Program-made: the position numbers and the translations under genes
Origin: Spirochaetaceae bacterium
Lineage (GTDB): Bacteria; Spirochaetota; Spirochaetia; SZUA-6; Bin103
Length of the DNA: 12,001 nucleotides
Assembly: GCA_026710565.1 (NCBI GenBank)
Contig: JAPOQV010000289.1
Coordinates: 1 to 12,001 of the forward strand
Reading direction: 5' to 3'
Shown: positions 6,284 through 12,001 of the stretch, piece by piece
Layout of the letters: each line of letters begins with the position of its first letter
Position numbering within the stretch: the first letter of the stretch is position 1
Notes under the pieces: model-generated
What the model was told of the DNA's origin: nothing
Databases searched by the model: none
Seen by the model: only the letters and a program-made list of their open reading frames with translations

Positions 6284-7408
6284 ATGCGAAACACCAACAG
6301 ATTGATAGCGACGGCAACCGCCTGGGTTGCGATCGGAGCAGTGCTGGCCGGGTGCACCTCGCCGGTCGCGCCGGACGTCAGGTTCTCGGCAGAGAAGCTG
6401 ACGATTTCGCTGCCGGCGATGGAGGTCGGCAAAGCGCTCTCGCCCACGACGTTGCCCGAGGCGATCGGAGGCAAGGAGGGTCTCGTCTACTCGCTCTCCC
6501 CGGATGTGCCCGGGCTCACGTTCGACGCAGCGACCAGGGTGCTCAGCGGGACACCTACCACGCCGGACACGTACAACATGACCTATACGGCGACGGACTC
6601 CGCGACCGGCGGCACCATGGAATCGGTGACGTTTGCAATCGTCGTGAACCCCAGGCCGCTGACGAACCGGGAGCGCATCCTTGGCACGTGGCAGAAAACA
6701 CACGAGTGGTGGGACGACGACCCGGTAGGCACCTTCGTTGACTACCTGACCTTCACGGAGACTCGGTTCATTCTCGTTCGCTCGCACTTTCTCATGGACG
6801 GATCGTTCGATCATTCGTTTCATCATCGCGGGACTTGGGACATCAACGATGAAGAAGTCATCCGCATCTGGTACCATGATCATGACGAGCGCGACGATAC
6901 TGACGATATCCTCACAGAGTTGCGGAAGCCCTATTTGCTGATCGGCGATGATGACTTGCTTATCAATCACTGGACCGACGAACGCGGCGAAGATTCGAAT
7001 TCGGACCGGATGACGCGGGTTGTAGACGGCTCGCTATCCGCTCCCCCTTTGGGCGTTTGGGTGTGGGATTGGTATGGTGATGACGGCAGGTTTGAGATCG
7101 AGACCATGACACTAGAATCTGACGGCACGTTCACGTGGTCTGTGGACGAGCCGAATGGCACGTCGTTCTTGATGGCCGAGTGGGAATTGGAATTGGACAA
7201 CTACTTCATCAACCTGAAGAACGCTGTCTCCACCTGGACGCCCAACGGGGGGGAGCCGGAGGAGTTGGACGAAGAGGATGGCCTGCGCGTCGCCTATGCG
7301 CCCATGATGAGCGAGTCAGGGAAACGCATGCTCAGGGTATCCGGATGGAATAGTGAGCTCGAATTACCGTACGGGGAGTATTGGCGCGAAATGACGCTCC
7401 AGCAGTAG
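6284..7408 (+). CDS. Putative Ig-domain lipoprotein, copy 2
   Basis: A 374-residue paralogue of the lipoprotein at 3180. AAGGAGG (6270-6276) lies 7 bases before ATG, as in copy 1. The signal peptide ends in LAGC with Cys24. The He_PIG-like Ig domain (about 34-123) and first beta-rich segment (ILGTWQKTHEWWDD through LINHW) are nearly identical to copy 1: DNA from about 6645 to 7000 differs at roughly a dozen positions. After DSNSD the proteins diverge sharply; the second beta-rich segment (GVWVWDWYGDDG, SDGTFTWS, WELELDNYFI) is recognisably related but has many substitutions, and the tail is shorter. The protein ends MTLQQ, TAG. Function is unknown; export and lipid anchoring are well supported. 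Expression probably starts at the promoter at 6072 and passes the hairpin at 6220. Confidence 0.9.
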   Translation: MRNTNRLIATATAWVAIGAVLAGCTSPVAPDVRFSAEKLTISLPAMEVGKALSPTTLPEAIGGKEGLVYSLSPDVPGLTFDAATRVLSGTPTTPDTYNMTYTATDSATGGTMESVTFAIVVNPRPLTNRERILGTWQKTHEWWDDDPVGTFVDYLTFTETRFILVRSHFLMDGSFDHSFHHRGTWDINDEEVIRIWYHDHDERDDTDDILTELRKPYLLIGDDDLLINHWTDERGEDSNSDRMTRVVDGSLSAPPLGVWVWDWYGDDGRFEIETMTLESDGTFTWSVDEPNGTSFLMAEWELELDNYFINLKNAVSTWTPNGGEPEELDEEDGLRVAYAPMMSESGKRMLRVSGWNSELELPYGEYWREMTLQQ

Positions 7409-7424
7409 CCGGAACGCTTCCGGC
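7408..7424 (+). terminator. Small hairpin at the stop of lipoprotein 2
   Basis: GCCGGAA (7408-7414) and TTCCGGC (7418-7424) form a perfect 7-bp stem with a 3-base loop, starting at the last base of the TAG stop. There is no U tract; this is a possible terminator or mRNA 3'-end stabiliser. Confidence 0.4.
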
Positions 7425-7541
7425 GGTGCTGCTCGTGGCTCGTGCGCCTCGCGGATGCTGATCGGAGAGGGCACCAGTGAAGCCCGAGGATCGCGTGCGG
7501 ACAATGAGCGGCCCATGTGCACTGGAGCCCTAACGCCGCTT

Positions 7542-7581
7542 CCTGCGAACGGCGAACGTGATCGACGTCGCCGTTCGCAGG
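7542..7581 (+). repeat. 14-bp inverted repeat sharing its left arm with the hairpin after lipoprotein 1
   Basis: CCTGCGAACGGCGA (7542-7555) and TCGCCGTTCGCAGG (7568-7581) are perfect arms around a 12-base loop. The first 19 bases are identical to 4339-4357, downstream of the other lipoprotein gene, although the spacing from the stop differs (about 133 versus 19 bases). Confidence 0.55.
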
Positions 7582-8179
7582 CCGCCGTTACTTACTCGGT
7601 GGCGCAGAGATGCTGCTTGAAGATTCCGAAAGGCCAGCCTCGTCGATACCGGTGGAGCCTTTGATGGTAGATAACGGAGCGTCGCGTTCTGAACCGAGGA
7701 TGGCTTACGGCGGACGCTTAATAGCAACCTTGGAGAGTTGGATGCGTTGTACGGACGATCCGATAAAGTAGTGCACGCAGATGAACACAGGGAACAACTG
7801 TGCAAGTCTATTGTGAGCTCGATCGTCCAGCCGGGCGCAGCTTCGATGTCGGAGTAGTCGCAGTCGGGAAGGAGGAGACGCTTTGCCTCTCTTTCGGCAG
7901 GGATATGGTCGCCTGGTCGTTGTGACGGGCGTTGGTCGACCAAGGAGCAGAGCCGGCAGGAAGGTGTGGTGCGACCCCTTGTAGGGGATGTCCAGTTCGG
8001 GATCGCTCATCTCATCGGATTTCGCGAAAGCGTCGCCAGATGGGTTTGCGATTTCTCGGTTCAAGCGGTCGTGGTGATGCACCGTGGGGAAGCGTCGTGA
8101 GCAGATATGAGCGCGCGGACGTGGGTGTCAGACGGACGAACGCTGCGAATCGGCAAGGAAAGTGACGCCAGGTCGGGAT
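7582..8179. other. Gene-poor region
   Basis: No open frame here has a recognisable domain, a good Shine-Dalgarno start or a conserved neighbour. The longest frames (minus 7530-7943 and minus 7705-8082) are rich in Arg/Pro/Ser, as expected of non-coding GC-rich DNA. A lone KGSHHTF string in the minus frame near 7960 resembles a HicA motif but lacks the rest of that fold. This may be decayed sequence between the lipoprotein unit and the antitoxin remnants. Confidence 0.4.
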
Positions 8180-8370
8180 TCGGGTCACGGCCGGCGGAGC
8201 AGCTCCGCGAGCCCCTTCTAGTCCAGCTCTAGGTCCAACTGCGCCGCACGGGTCAATGCCGCGAGGGCCGGGATGCCTTGACCGTCTCGCGCAGAGCCAG
8301 CTCGATGGTCTCATTCTTTGAGTTGCTGGTCAACCGTAACGGTTGTGCGAGTTATGCGATCGATCGACAC
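8180..8370 (-). pseudogene. Decayed VapB-like antitoxin
   Basis: Reading the minus strand from a GTG at 8368-8370 gives TRTTVTVDQQLKE then a stop. The next frame gives SKNETIELALRETVKA, and a third gives LAALTRAAQLDLELD, TAG, KGLAELLRR and TGA. Joined, these are the ordered parts of a VapB-type ribbon-helix-helix antitoxin: an N-terminal RTTVTVD strand, a helix with SKNETIELALRE and a C-terminal LDLELDW-like toxin-binding tail. A short stretch between QQL and SKN is missing, there are at least two frame changes, and the LELD-stop-KGL site looks like Trp to TAG. It begins 3 bases after the HicB-like gene. No VapC (PIN-domain) partner is visible downstream. Assignment rests on motif memory. Confidence 0.6.
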
Positions 8371-8373
8371 CCT

Positions 8374-8574
8374 CTATCTGCGTGCGCTGAGCTGAGGCAG
8401 GGGACGTCCAAGTTCTGCGTATAGCTCGATGACAGCGGCCAAGGCATCTCTGACGTTCTCCAACGTATCGCCAATCGTGTCACCTTCGGTTATCAACTCC
8501 GGCAACAAGGGAGACGTCACGGTGTAGCCACCCTCGGGTTGCGGGGTCATGATGAGCGGTACTTTGTAGTCCAC
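8374..8574 (-). CDS. HicB-like antitoxin (orphan)
   Basis: A 66-residue protein from GTG 8572-8574, chosen because AAAGGAG (8581-8587) sits 6 bases upstream; an ATG at 8617-8619 would add 15 residues but lacks a ribosome site. It shows the HicB partial RNase-H-like pattern: YKVPLIMTPQPEGGYTVTSP, LPELITEGDT, then a helix ENVRDALAAVIELYAELGRP. HicB proteins neutralise the HicA RNA-cleaving toxin and repress their operon, but many short HicB-like proteins stand alone. No hicA is found on either side: the upstream gap to the polymerase copy is under 100 bp, and downstream is the VapB-like remnant. It carries no C-terminal DNA-binding domain, so a regulatory role is doubtful. The family call is fairly sure; activity is unknown. 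Confidence 0.8.
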   Translation of the reverse strand: MDYKVPLIMTPQPEGGYTVTSPLLPELITEGDTIGDTLENVRDALAAVIELYAELGRPLPQLSARR

Positions 8575-8623
8575 CAGCGGCTCCTTTCGTTCTCCTCCCG
8601 GCCGGTCATGCGGAAGCATCTAC

Positions 8624-8651
8624 GATATACCTTCGGCACGTCGGTTGACAA
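8624..8651 (-). promoter_or_regulatory. Possible promoter of the HicB-like gene
   Basis: On the minus strand TTGTCA (8646-8651) is followed after 16 bases by TATATC (8624-8629). The spacing and match are acceptable, not strong, and the position upstream of the GTG start at 8574 is reasonable. Confidence 0.4.
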
Positions 8652-8712
8652 CGAACGCAATGGTAGAAGACGGCAGTGGCTGGTCCCCTGCTCCCCATTG
8701 TGTAAGTGCCAG

Positions 8713-9628
8713 CTACGCGGGAAACAGCTCCAACTGGCGCTGGTTGCGGCGGATCTCGTCGAAGTCGCGCTGCAGGATACGCAGCACCGGCTCGGCGACC
8801 GGGCGGATCTGGCGTTCGATGTAGTGGTCGTAGTGCAGGGGGTTCTCCTGCCGGTTGGTGGGTTCCGGTCCGTCGATGGTGATGACGTACTCGATCACGC
8901 CGCGCAGCTCCCCGGCGGCCGGTGCGCCCCGCTTGCGCGCGGCGACCACGTGCGGCGGCAGCGCCCGGTACTCGCCCGCCTCCTCGCGGAGCGCCTTGCG
9001 GTAGACGAGCTGCCGGTCGCGTTGTCCGTCCGACTCCTCGTCGATCACCTGCCGCAGGTAGTCGTCGACCGGATCGCCGTCGAACAGGCGGGTGTAGAGC
9101 TCGCGCTGGACCTCGTGGGCCAGCTCCGTCCAGTCGCTGCGCACGACCTCCATGCCGGTGAAGTGCAGGTGGCCGCCGGTCAGGCCCACGTACCGCTTGG
9201 TGGCGCCGCGCTCGCCGGAGCGCAGGGGAGGCAGGAACAGCCGCTCGAACAGGGTCTCGAACTCCATCTGCAGTGCGCTTCGCACGCGCCAGGTCTCGGC
9301 GATGTAGCCGGCCAAGGCCTCGGTCAGTTCCTCTGCCAGCCGTTCGCCCTGCGCCGCTGCATCGTCTTCATCCGCCGCGACGAACAGGTTGTCCGTATCG
9401 CCGTAAAGCACCGTGAGGCCGCGCCGCTCCATTCACTCCTTGGCCCAGAGCAGGCAGTGCTGGCCGAATCCGGTGATCGCGTTCGCCAGCCGGTGGTCGT
9501 GGAATCGGCACGACGGCGTGCCCAGCACACCGTAGAAGGAGTTCATCATCAGCTTGATGGCGTTGCCGGCCACCGCGTCGCCCGCCTCCTCGGCTTGCGC
9601 GCGGCTTGCGAACAGCCCGTCCAGCAGC
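8713..9628. repeat. Direct repeat, copy 1 (polB 3' end)
   Basis: This stretch matches 11086-12001 at a constant offset of 2373 bases with no evident indel and roughly 95% identity by eye. Similarity stops at the TAG stop codon on the low-coordinate side; the other end is not reached in the window. Confidence 0.85.
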
Positions 9629-10140
9629 TCGGTCAGGATGCCGCAGCCGCGCTCCCGGCGAAAGCGGGCGCCGTTGGGGGCGCGGATGGCCTCGTCTTCC
9701 TCGCCGTCGGGAACCGGCTGCCGGATCAGTCCCAGCGGATCAATCTGGAAGGTGCGGAAGTCGAACACCATCACGTTCCGGTGCAATCCGGGTTGTGAGG
9801 GCAGGACGTGCCCGCCCTGCTGCCCTTGCCCGGTCTCGGTACCGTTCTCCCCTTGCGTGACCCCGACGGTGGGGGCCACCACGCCCCGCTCCCGCAGACG
9901 CGACAGGTACAGGAAGTCGAAGGCGAGCCGGGCGTCGGTGAGGTTGTACTGCACGAACCGCTCCGGATCCTGCGCGAAGGTCCGCTCGATCTCGACAGCG
10001 TAATCGGCGGCGTGGAAGGTCTTGCCCTCGCCCAGGATGTGGCGGGAGGCGGTCTCCAGGCTGTAGTTCGGCAGGCGCAGCCCGACGGCGCGTAGCAGGC
10101 GGATTCCGTCGAGCACCGTCCGGCCCGGGACCGCTGTCCC
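8713..10140 (-). pseudogene. polB: DNA polymerase II (family B), inactive truncated copy
   Basis: The minus strand encodes the C-terminal two thirds of a Pol II-type polymerase, recognisable against E. coli PolB: GRTVLDGIRLL (exonuclease domain), SLETASRHILGEGK, Exo III YNLTD, motif B NAIKLMMNSFYGVLG, motif C YGDTDN, TKRYVGL, and a C-terminus ending QLELFPA, TAG. Several lesions are visible. The 5' third is missing beyond about 10140. About 33 residues between the exonuclease and polymerase domains are absent (LAFDFLYL junction near 9922). The catalytic motif A is gone: VFDFRTFQIDP replaces the family's DxxSLYPSII segment (junction near 9754). TGA at 9433-9435 replaces the Trp codon present in the copy at 11086. 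Motif C Ser is Asn (9388-9390). Intact Pol II performs translesion and repair synthesis; this copy cannot. It still resembles the second copy at roughly 95% in DNA, so its loss is fairly recent or the copies exchange sequence. Confidence 0.9.
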
Positions 10141-10158
10141 GGAAGTGCGCCTGAGGAG

Positions 10159-10420
10159 CCGGAAGTGCCCTCGTCAGCACCATTCAGGAACGCCTGTACC
10201 GTTCGAGGTCTCGTTTGGCGTTCGTTCGCGAATTCGTCCTCGAACTCACGAATTCCTTGTGCTCCTGGCGAAATCGATCCGCGGAATTGCCCTCGCCAGC
10301 AGCCATTCAGGAACGCCTGCAACCGTTCGGGGCCCGTCTGGTATCCGCTTGGGAACTCGTCCTCGCGCTCGCGAATTCCTCGTGCTCTTGGCGAAATCGC
10401 TTCGGTCGAATAGCTCGGCG
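10159..10420. repeat. Tandem duplication with a 123-bp period
   Basis: Two diverged copies begin near 10159 and 10282. The anchors cattcaggaacgcctg (10181 and 10304), gaattcct/gaattcct (10250 and 10373) and tggcgaaatcg recur at exactly 123 bases, a multiple of three. One minus-strand frame is open through both units and encodes a 41-residue repeat (GIREREDEF, then ERLQAFLNG in one and TVQAFLNG in the other), but another minus frame also gives parallel peptides (RFRQEHEEF and RFRQEHKEF). I cannot decide whether it is coding. It directly abuts the broken 5' end of the polymerase pseudogene. Confidence 0.7.
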
Positions 10421-10484
10421 TGCCACTAACTTCGCCGTATGGACCGCTACAGCACGGTCGACCTGATGATCGGGGAGGCAGCCT

Positions 10485-10568
10485 ATGGAGCAGAACCTTC
10501 GCCTCTGGACCCGCCCCGCACATGCGTGGAGCGGATGGCTGAATGCCCAAGGAGATGCCGAGACATGA
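10485..10568 (+). CDS. 27-residue upstream ORF, possible leader peptide
   Basis: ATG at 10485 follows a strong GGGGAGG (10472-10478) at 6 bases. The frame begins MEQNLRLW and ends DAET with TGA at 10566-10568, overlapping the ATG of the next gene at 10565 as ATGA. Trp occurs at residues 8, 15 and 18. The ribosome site and overlap suggest translational coupling. A regulatory leader role is speculative; no attenuator hairpin is evident in the short sequence. Confidence 0.4.
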   Translation: MEQNLRLWTRPAHAWSGWLNAQGDAET

Positions 10569-10966
10569 AACGAATCCTGTTTATCGCGGTGGTTGTGCCG
10601 GCCCTGATCGTCGGTGCCGGTGCGGCGTTCGCTCACCATGAGCCGGAGACGGCAACCGAAGAGGCGTGGATCGAGTGCAGCATCGGAACGCTGATCGACG
10701 GACTGCGCAGCTCTGACATGGGCCTTTCGGACAGCGAGATACTGCAGTTCGTGGACGCTGCCCGCCGAGGCGCAACACGTGGCGACAGCGGAGGATACGA
10801 TGCGGTGCCCGTTCACGATGGCTGTTCGCCATGGTCGGACTTTGAAGCCTGCATCGATGGCCCCAACGGCCCGTGCCTCTACAGGTTTGCGAGTTGTGAG
10901 CACGACGGCCACGTGCACTGGCGCGTAACCCTGGTGGAGTGCGGAAACTGCCAGCCGCAGAGCTGA
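10565..10966 (+). CDS. Small secreted Cys-rich protein, unknown function
   Basis: A 133-residue protein not recognised as any family. ATG 10565 is preferred over an in-frame ATG at 10439 because it begins with a classic signal peptide: MKR, a hydrophobic core ILFIAVVVPALIVGAGAAF and an AHH/AFA-type cleavage region near residue 22. GGAG (10551-10554) lies 10 bases upstream. The mature part has seven Cys (in ECSIG, DGCSP, EACID, GPCLY, ASCEH, VECGN and NCQ), mostly in the second half, consistent with disulfides or metal binding outside the cytoplasm. A short His cluster follows the signal peptide. The ATG overlaps the stop of a 27-codon ORF. The gene sits between two direct repeats of polB, on the opposite strand, and ends 24 bases before a strong hairpin. 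Confidence 0.7.
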   Translation: MKRILFIAVVVPALIVGAGAAFAHHEPETATEEAWIECSIGTLIDGLRSSDMGLSDSEILQFVDAARRGATRGDSGGYDAVPVHDGCSPWSDFEACIDGPNGPCLYRFASCEHDGHVHWRVTLVECGNCQPQS

Positions 10967-10989
10967 GCAAGGCCTCCATCGAGCGTGAT

Positions 10990-11045
10990 CGGATCCCGGG
11001 GCGGGCAAGGCGAGCGACGTCGACCAGCCCCCGCCCCGGGATCCG
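10990..11045. terminator. Bidirectional terminator-like hairpin
   Basis: CGGATCCCGGGGCGGG (10990-11005) and CCCGCCCCGGGATCCG (11030-11045) are perfect 16-bp arms with a 24-base loop. It lies between the convergent ends of the secreted-protein gene (stop 10966) and polB copy 2 (stop 11086), the usual place for a shared terminator, although neither side has a U tract. Confidence 0.6.
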
Positions 11046-11085
11046 TTCGTGCCTGGCCGCTGGAGCGTCTGGTCGGATGCGCCGG

Positions 11086-12001
11086 CTACGCGGGGAACAG
11101 TTCCAACTGCCGCTGGTTGCGGCGGATCTCGTCGAAGTCGCGCTGCAGGATGCGCAGCACCGGTTCGGCGACCGGGCGGATCTGGCGCTCGATGTAGTGG
11201 TCGTAGTGCAGGGGGTTCTCCTGCCGGTCGGTGGGTTCCGGTCCGTCGATGGTGATGACGTACTCGATCACGCCGCGCAGCTCCCCGGCCGCGGGCGCGC
11301 CCCGCTTGCGCGCGGCGACCACGTGCGGGGGCAGTGCCCGGTACTCGCCCGCCTCCTTGCGGAGGGCCTTGCGGTAGACGAGCTGCCGGTCGCGCCGGCC
11401 GGTGGACACCTCTTCGATCACCTGCCGCAGGTAGTCGTCGACCGGATCGCCGTCGAACAGGCGGGTGTAGAGCTCGCGCTGGACCTCGTGGGCGAGTTCC
11501 GTCCAGTCGCTGCGGACGACCTCCATGCCGGTGAAGTGCAGGTGGCCGCCGGTCAGGCCCACGTACCGCTTGGTGGCGCCGCGCTCGCCGGAGCGCAGGG
11601 GAGGCAGGAACAGGCGCTCGAACAGGGTCTCGAATTCCATCTGCAGTGCGCTTCGCACGCGCCAGGTCTCCGCGATGTAGCGGGCCAGGTCCTCGGTCAA
11701 TTCATCCGCCAGCCGCACTCCCTGCGCTGCCGCATCGTCTTCATCCGCCGCGACGAACAGGCTGTCCGTATCGCCGTAAAGCACCGTGAGGCCGCGCTGC
11801 TCCATCCACTCCTTGGCCCAGAGCAGGAAGTGCTGGCCGAATCCGGTGATCGCGTTCGCCAGCCGGTGGTCGTGGAATCGGCACGACGGCGTCCCCAGCA
11901 CACCGTAGAAGGAGTTCATCAGCAGCTTGATGGCGTTGCCGGCCACCGCGTCGCCCGCCTCCTCGGCTTGCGCGCGGCTTGCGAACAGCCCGTCCAGCAG
12001 C
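11086..12001 (-). CDS. polB: DNA polymerase II (family B), C-terminal part, copy 2
   Basis: This open frame runs off the window end, so only the last 305 codons are seen. Against E. coli PolB the order is LLDGLFASRAQAEEAGD, motif B AIKLLMNSFYGVLG (near 11895-11935), TPSCRF, motif C YGDTDS with both catalytic Asp (11761-11778), the KRYVGL lysine segment, MEVVRSDWT, the thumb region LVYRKALRKEAGEY and PPHVVAARK, then NPLHYDHYI and the C-terminal QLELFPA, TAG. Unlike the copy at 8713 it has Trp (TGG) after WAKE and Ser in motif C, so within the visible part it looks functional. Motif A and the exonuclease domain lie outside. Pol II is an accessory polymerase for repair and lesion bypass. The gene is convergent with the secreted-protein gene, separated by the hairpin at 10990. 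Confidence 0.92.
   Translation of the reverse strand, partial: LLDGLFASRAQAEEAGDAVAGNAIKLLMNSFYGVLGTPSCRFHDHRLANAITGFGQHFLLWAKEWMEQRGLTVLYGDTDSLFVAADEDDAAAQGVRLADELTEDLARYIAETWRVRSALQMEFETLFERLFLPPLRSGERGATKRYVGLTGGHLHFTGMEVVRSDWTELAHEVQRELYTRLFDGDPVDDYLRQVIEEVSTGRRDRQLVYRKALRKEAGEYRALPPHVVAARKRGAPAAGELRGVIEYVITIDGPEPTDRQENPLHYDHYIERQIRPVAEPVLRILQRDFDEIRRNQRQLELFPA
11086..12001. repeat. Direct repeat, copy 2 (polB 3' end)
   Basis: The partner of 8713-9628, in the same orientation. Mismatches are scattered and mostly at third codon positions, indicating that both copies were once under protein-level constraint or that they were homogenised after divergence. Confidence 0.85.

Noticed and set aside
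7940..7985. KGSHHTF string as a HicA toxin
   Set aside because: The motif stands alone; the N-terminal helix and C-terminal strands of HicA are absent in any frame around it, and it is about 400 bases from the HicB-like gene.
9433..9435. TGA read as Trp (genetic code change): Trp-to-TGA at 9433 and at 3067
   Set aside because: Both intact regulator A genes, regulator B2 and the secreted protein end in TGA at sensible places, and the affected genes carry other lesions. Ordinary nonsense changes explain it.
8539..9798. 419-codon plus-strand open frame antisense to polB
   Set aside because: It lies opposite a clear polymerase, its composition is that of a GC-rich shadow frame, and it has no domain or ribosome site.
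10159..10420. CRISPR-like array
   Set aside because: There are only two diverged 123-bp units in direct contact, with no short identical repeats and no variable spacers.

Overview
The window is GC-rich bacterial DNA with -35/-10 promoters, Shine-Dalgarno sequences and lipobox signal peptides. It looks like an accessory, decaying stretch: two near-identical lipoprotein genes, two intact paralogous regulators, one secreted protein and one partial polymerase gene are interspersed with at least six broken genes. I cannot name the organism. Large CARDB/Ig surface proteins, a family-B DNA polymerase II and a high pseudogene load would fit a free-living or host-associated environmental genome (inference only).

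Layout. 1-2466 (+) is the 3' part of a giant secreted CARDB-repeat protein ending in two Ig-like domains. Its first 1.3 kb carries about nine single-base indels, whereas the last 1.2 kb is clean. From 2527 to 7408 a regulatory module occurs three times. Each copy has a leftward XRE-type gene (regulator A: intact at 2527-2955 and 4887-5315, a remnant at 5881-6051) and a divergent rightward promoter of identical architecture (TTGACA, 17 bases, TACGAA with a TG-N extension). At the middle locus this promoter serves a second small HTH gene (regulator B, 5403-5783). At the two outer loci regulator B is broken, and the promoter instead faces a lipoprotein gene (3180-4319 and 6284-7408). A 22-bp palindrome covers the start codon of both intact regulator A genes, suggesting autoregulation.

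7409-8180 holds no gene I can support. 8180-8370 (-) is a decayed VapB-like antitoxin directly behind an orphan HicB-like antitoxin (8374-8574, -). 8713-10140 (-) is a dead copy of DNA polymerase II: truncated at the 5' end, with polymerase motif A missing, a Trp-to-TGA nonsense codon and an altered motif C. A second, apparently healthy copy (11086-12001, -) runs off the window. The last ~900 bases of the two copies are direct repeats of roughly 95% identity. Between them lie a 123-bp tandem duplication, a 27-codon Trp-containing upstream ORF overlapping a secreted Cys-rich protein by ATGA, and a strong bidirectional hairpin.

The best candidate for something undescribed is the three-copy regulator A / regulator B / lipoprotein module, in which lipoprotein genes appear to have taken over the regulator B promoter. 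All functional statements come from reading the sequence; no database search was made.
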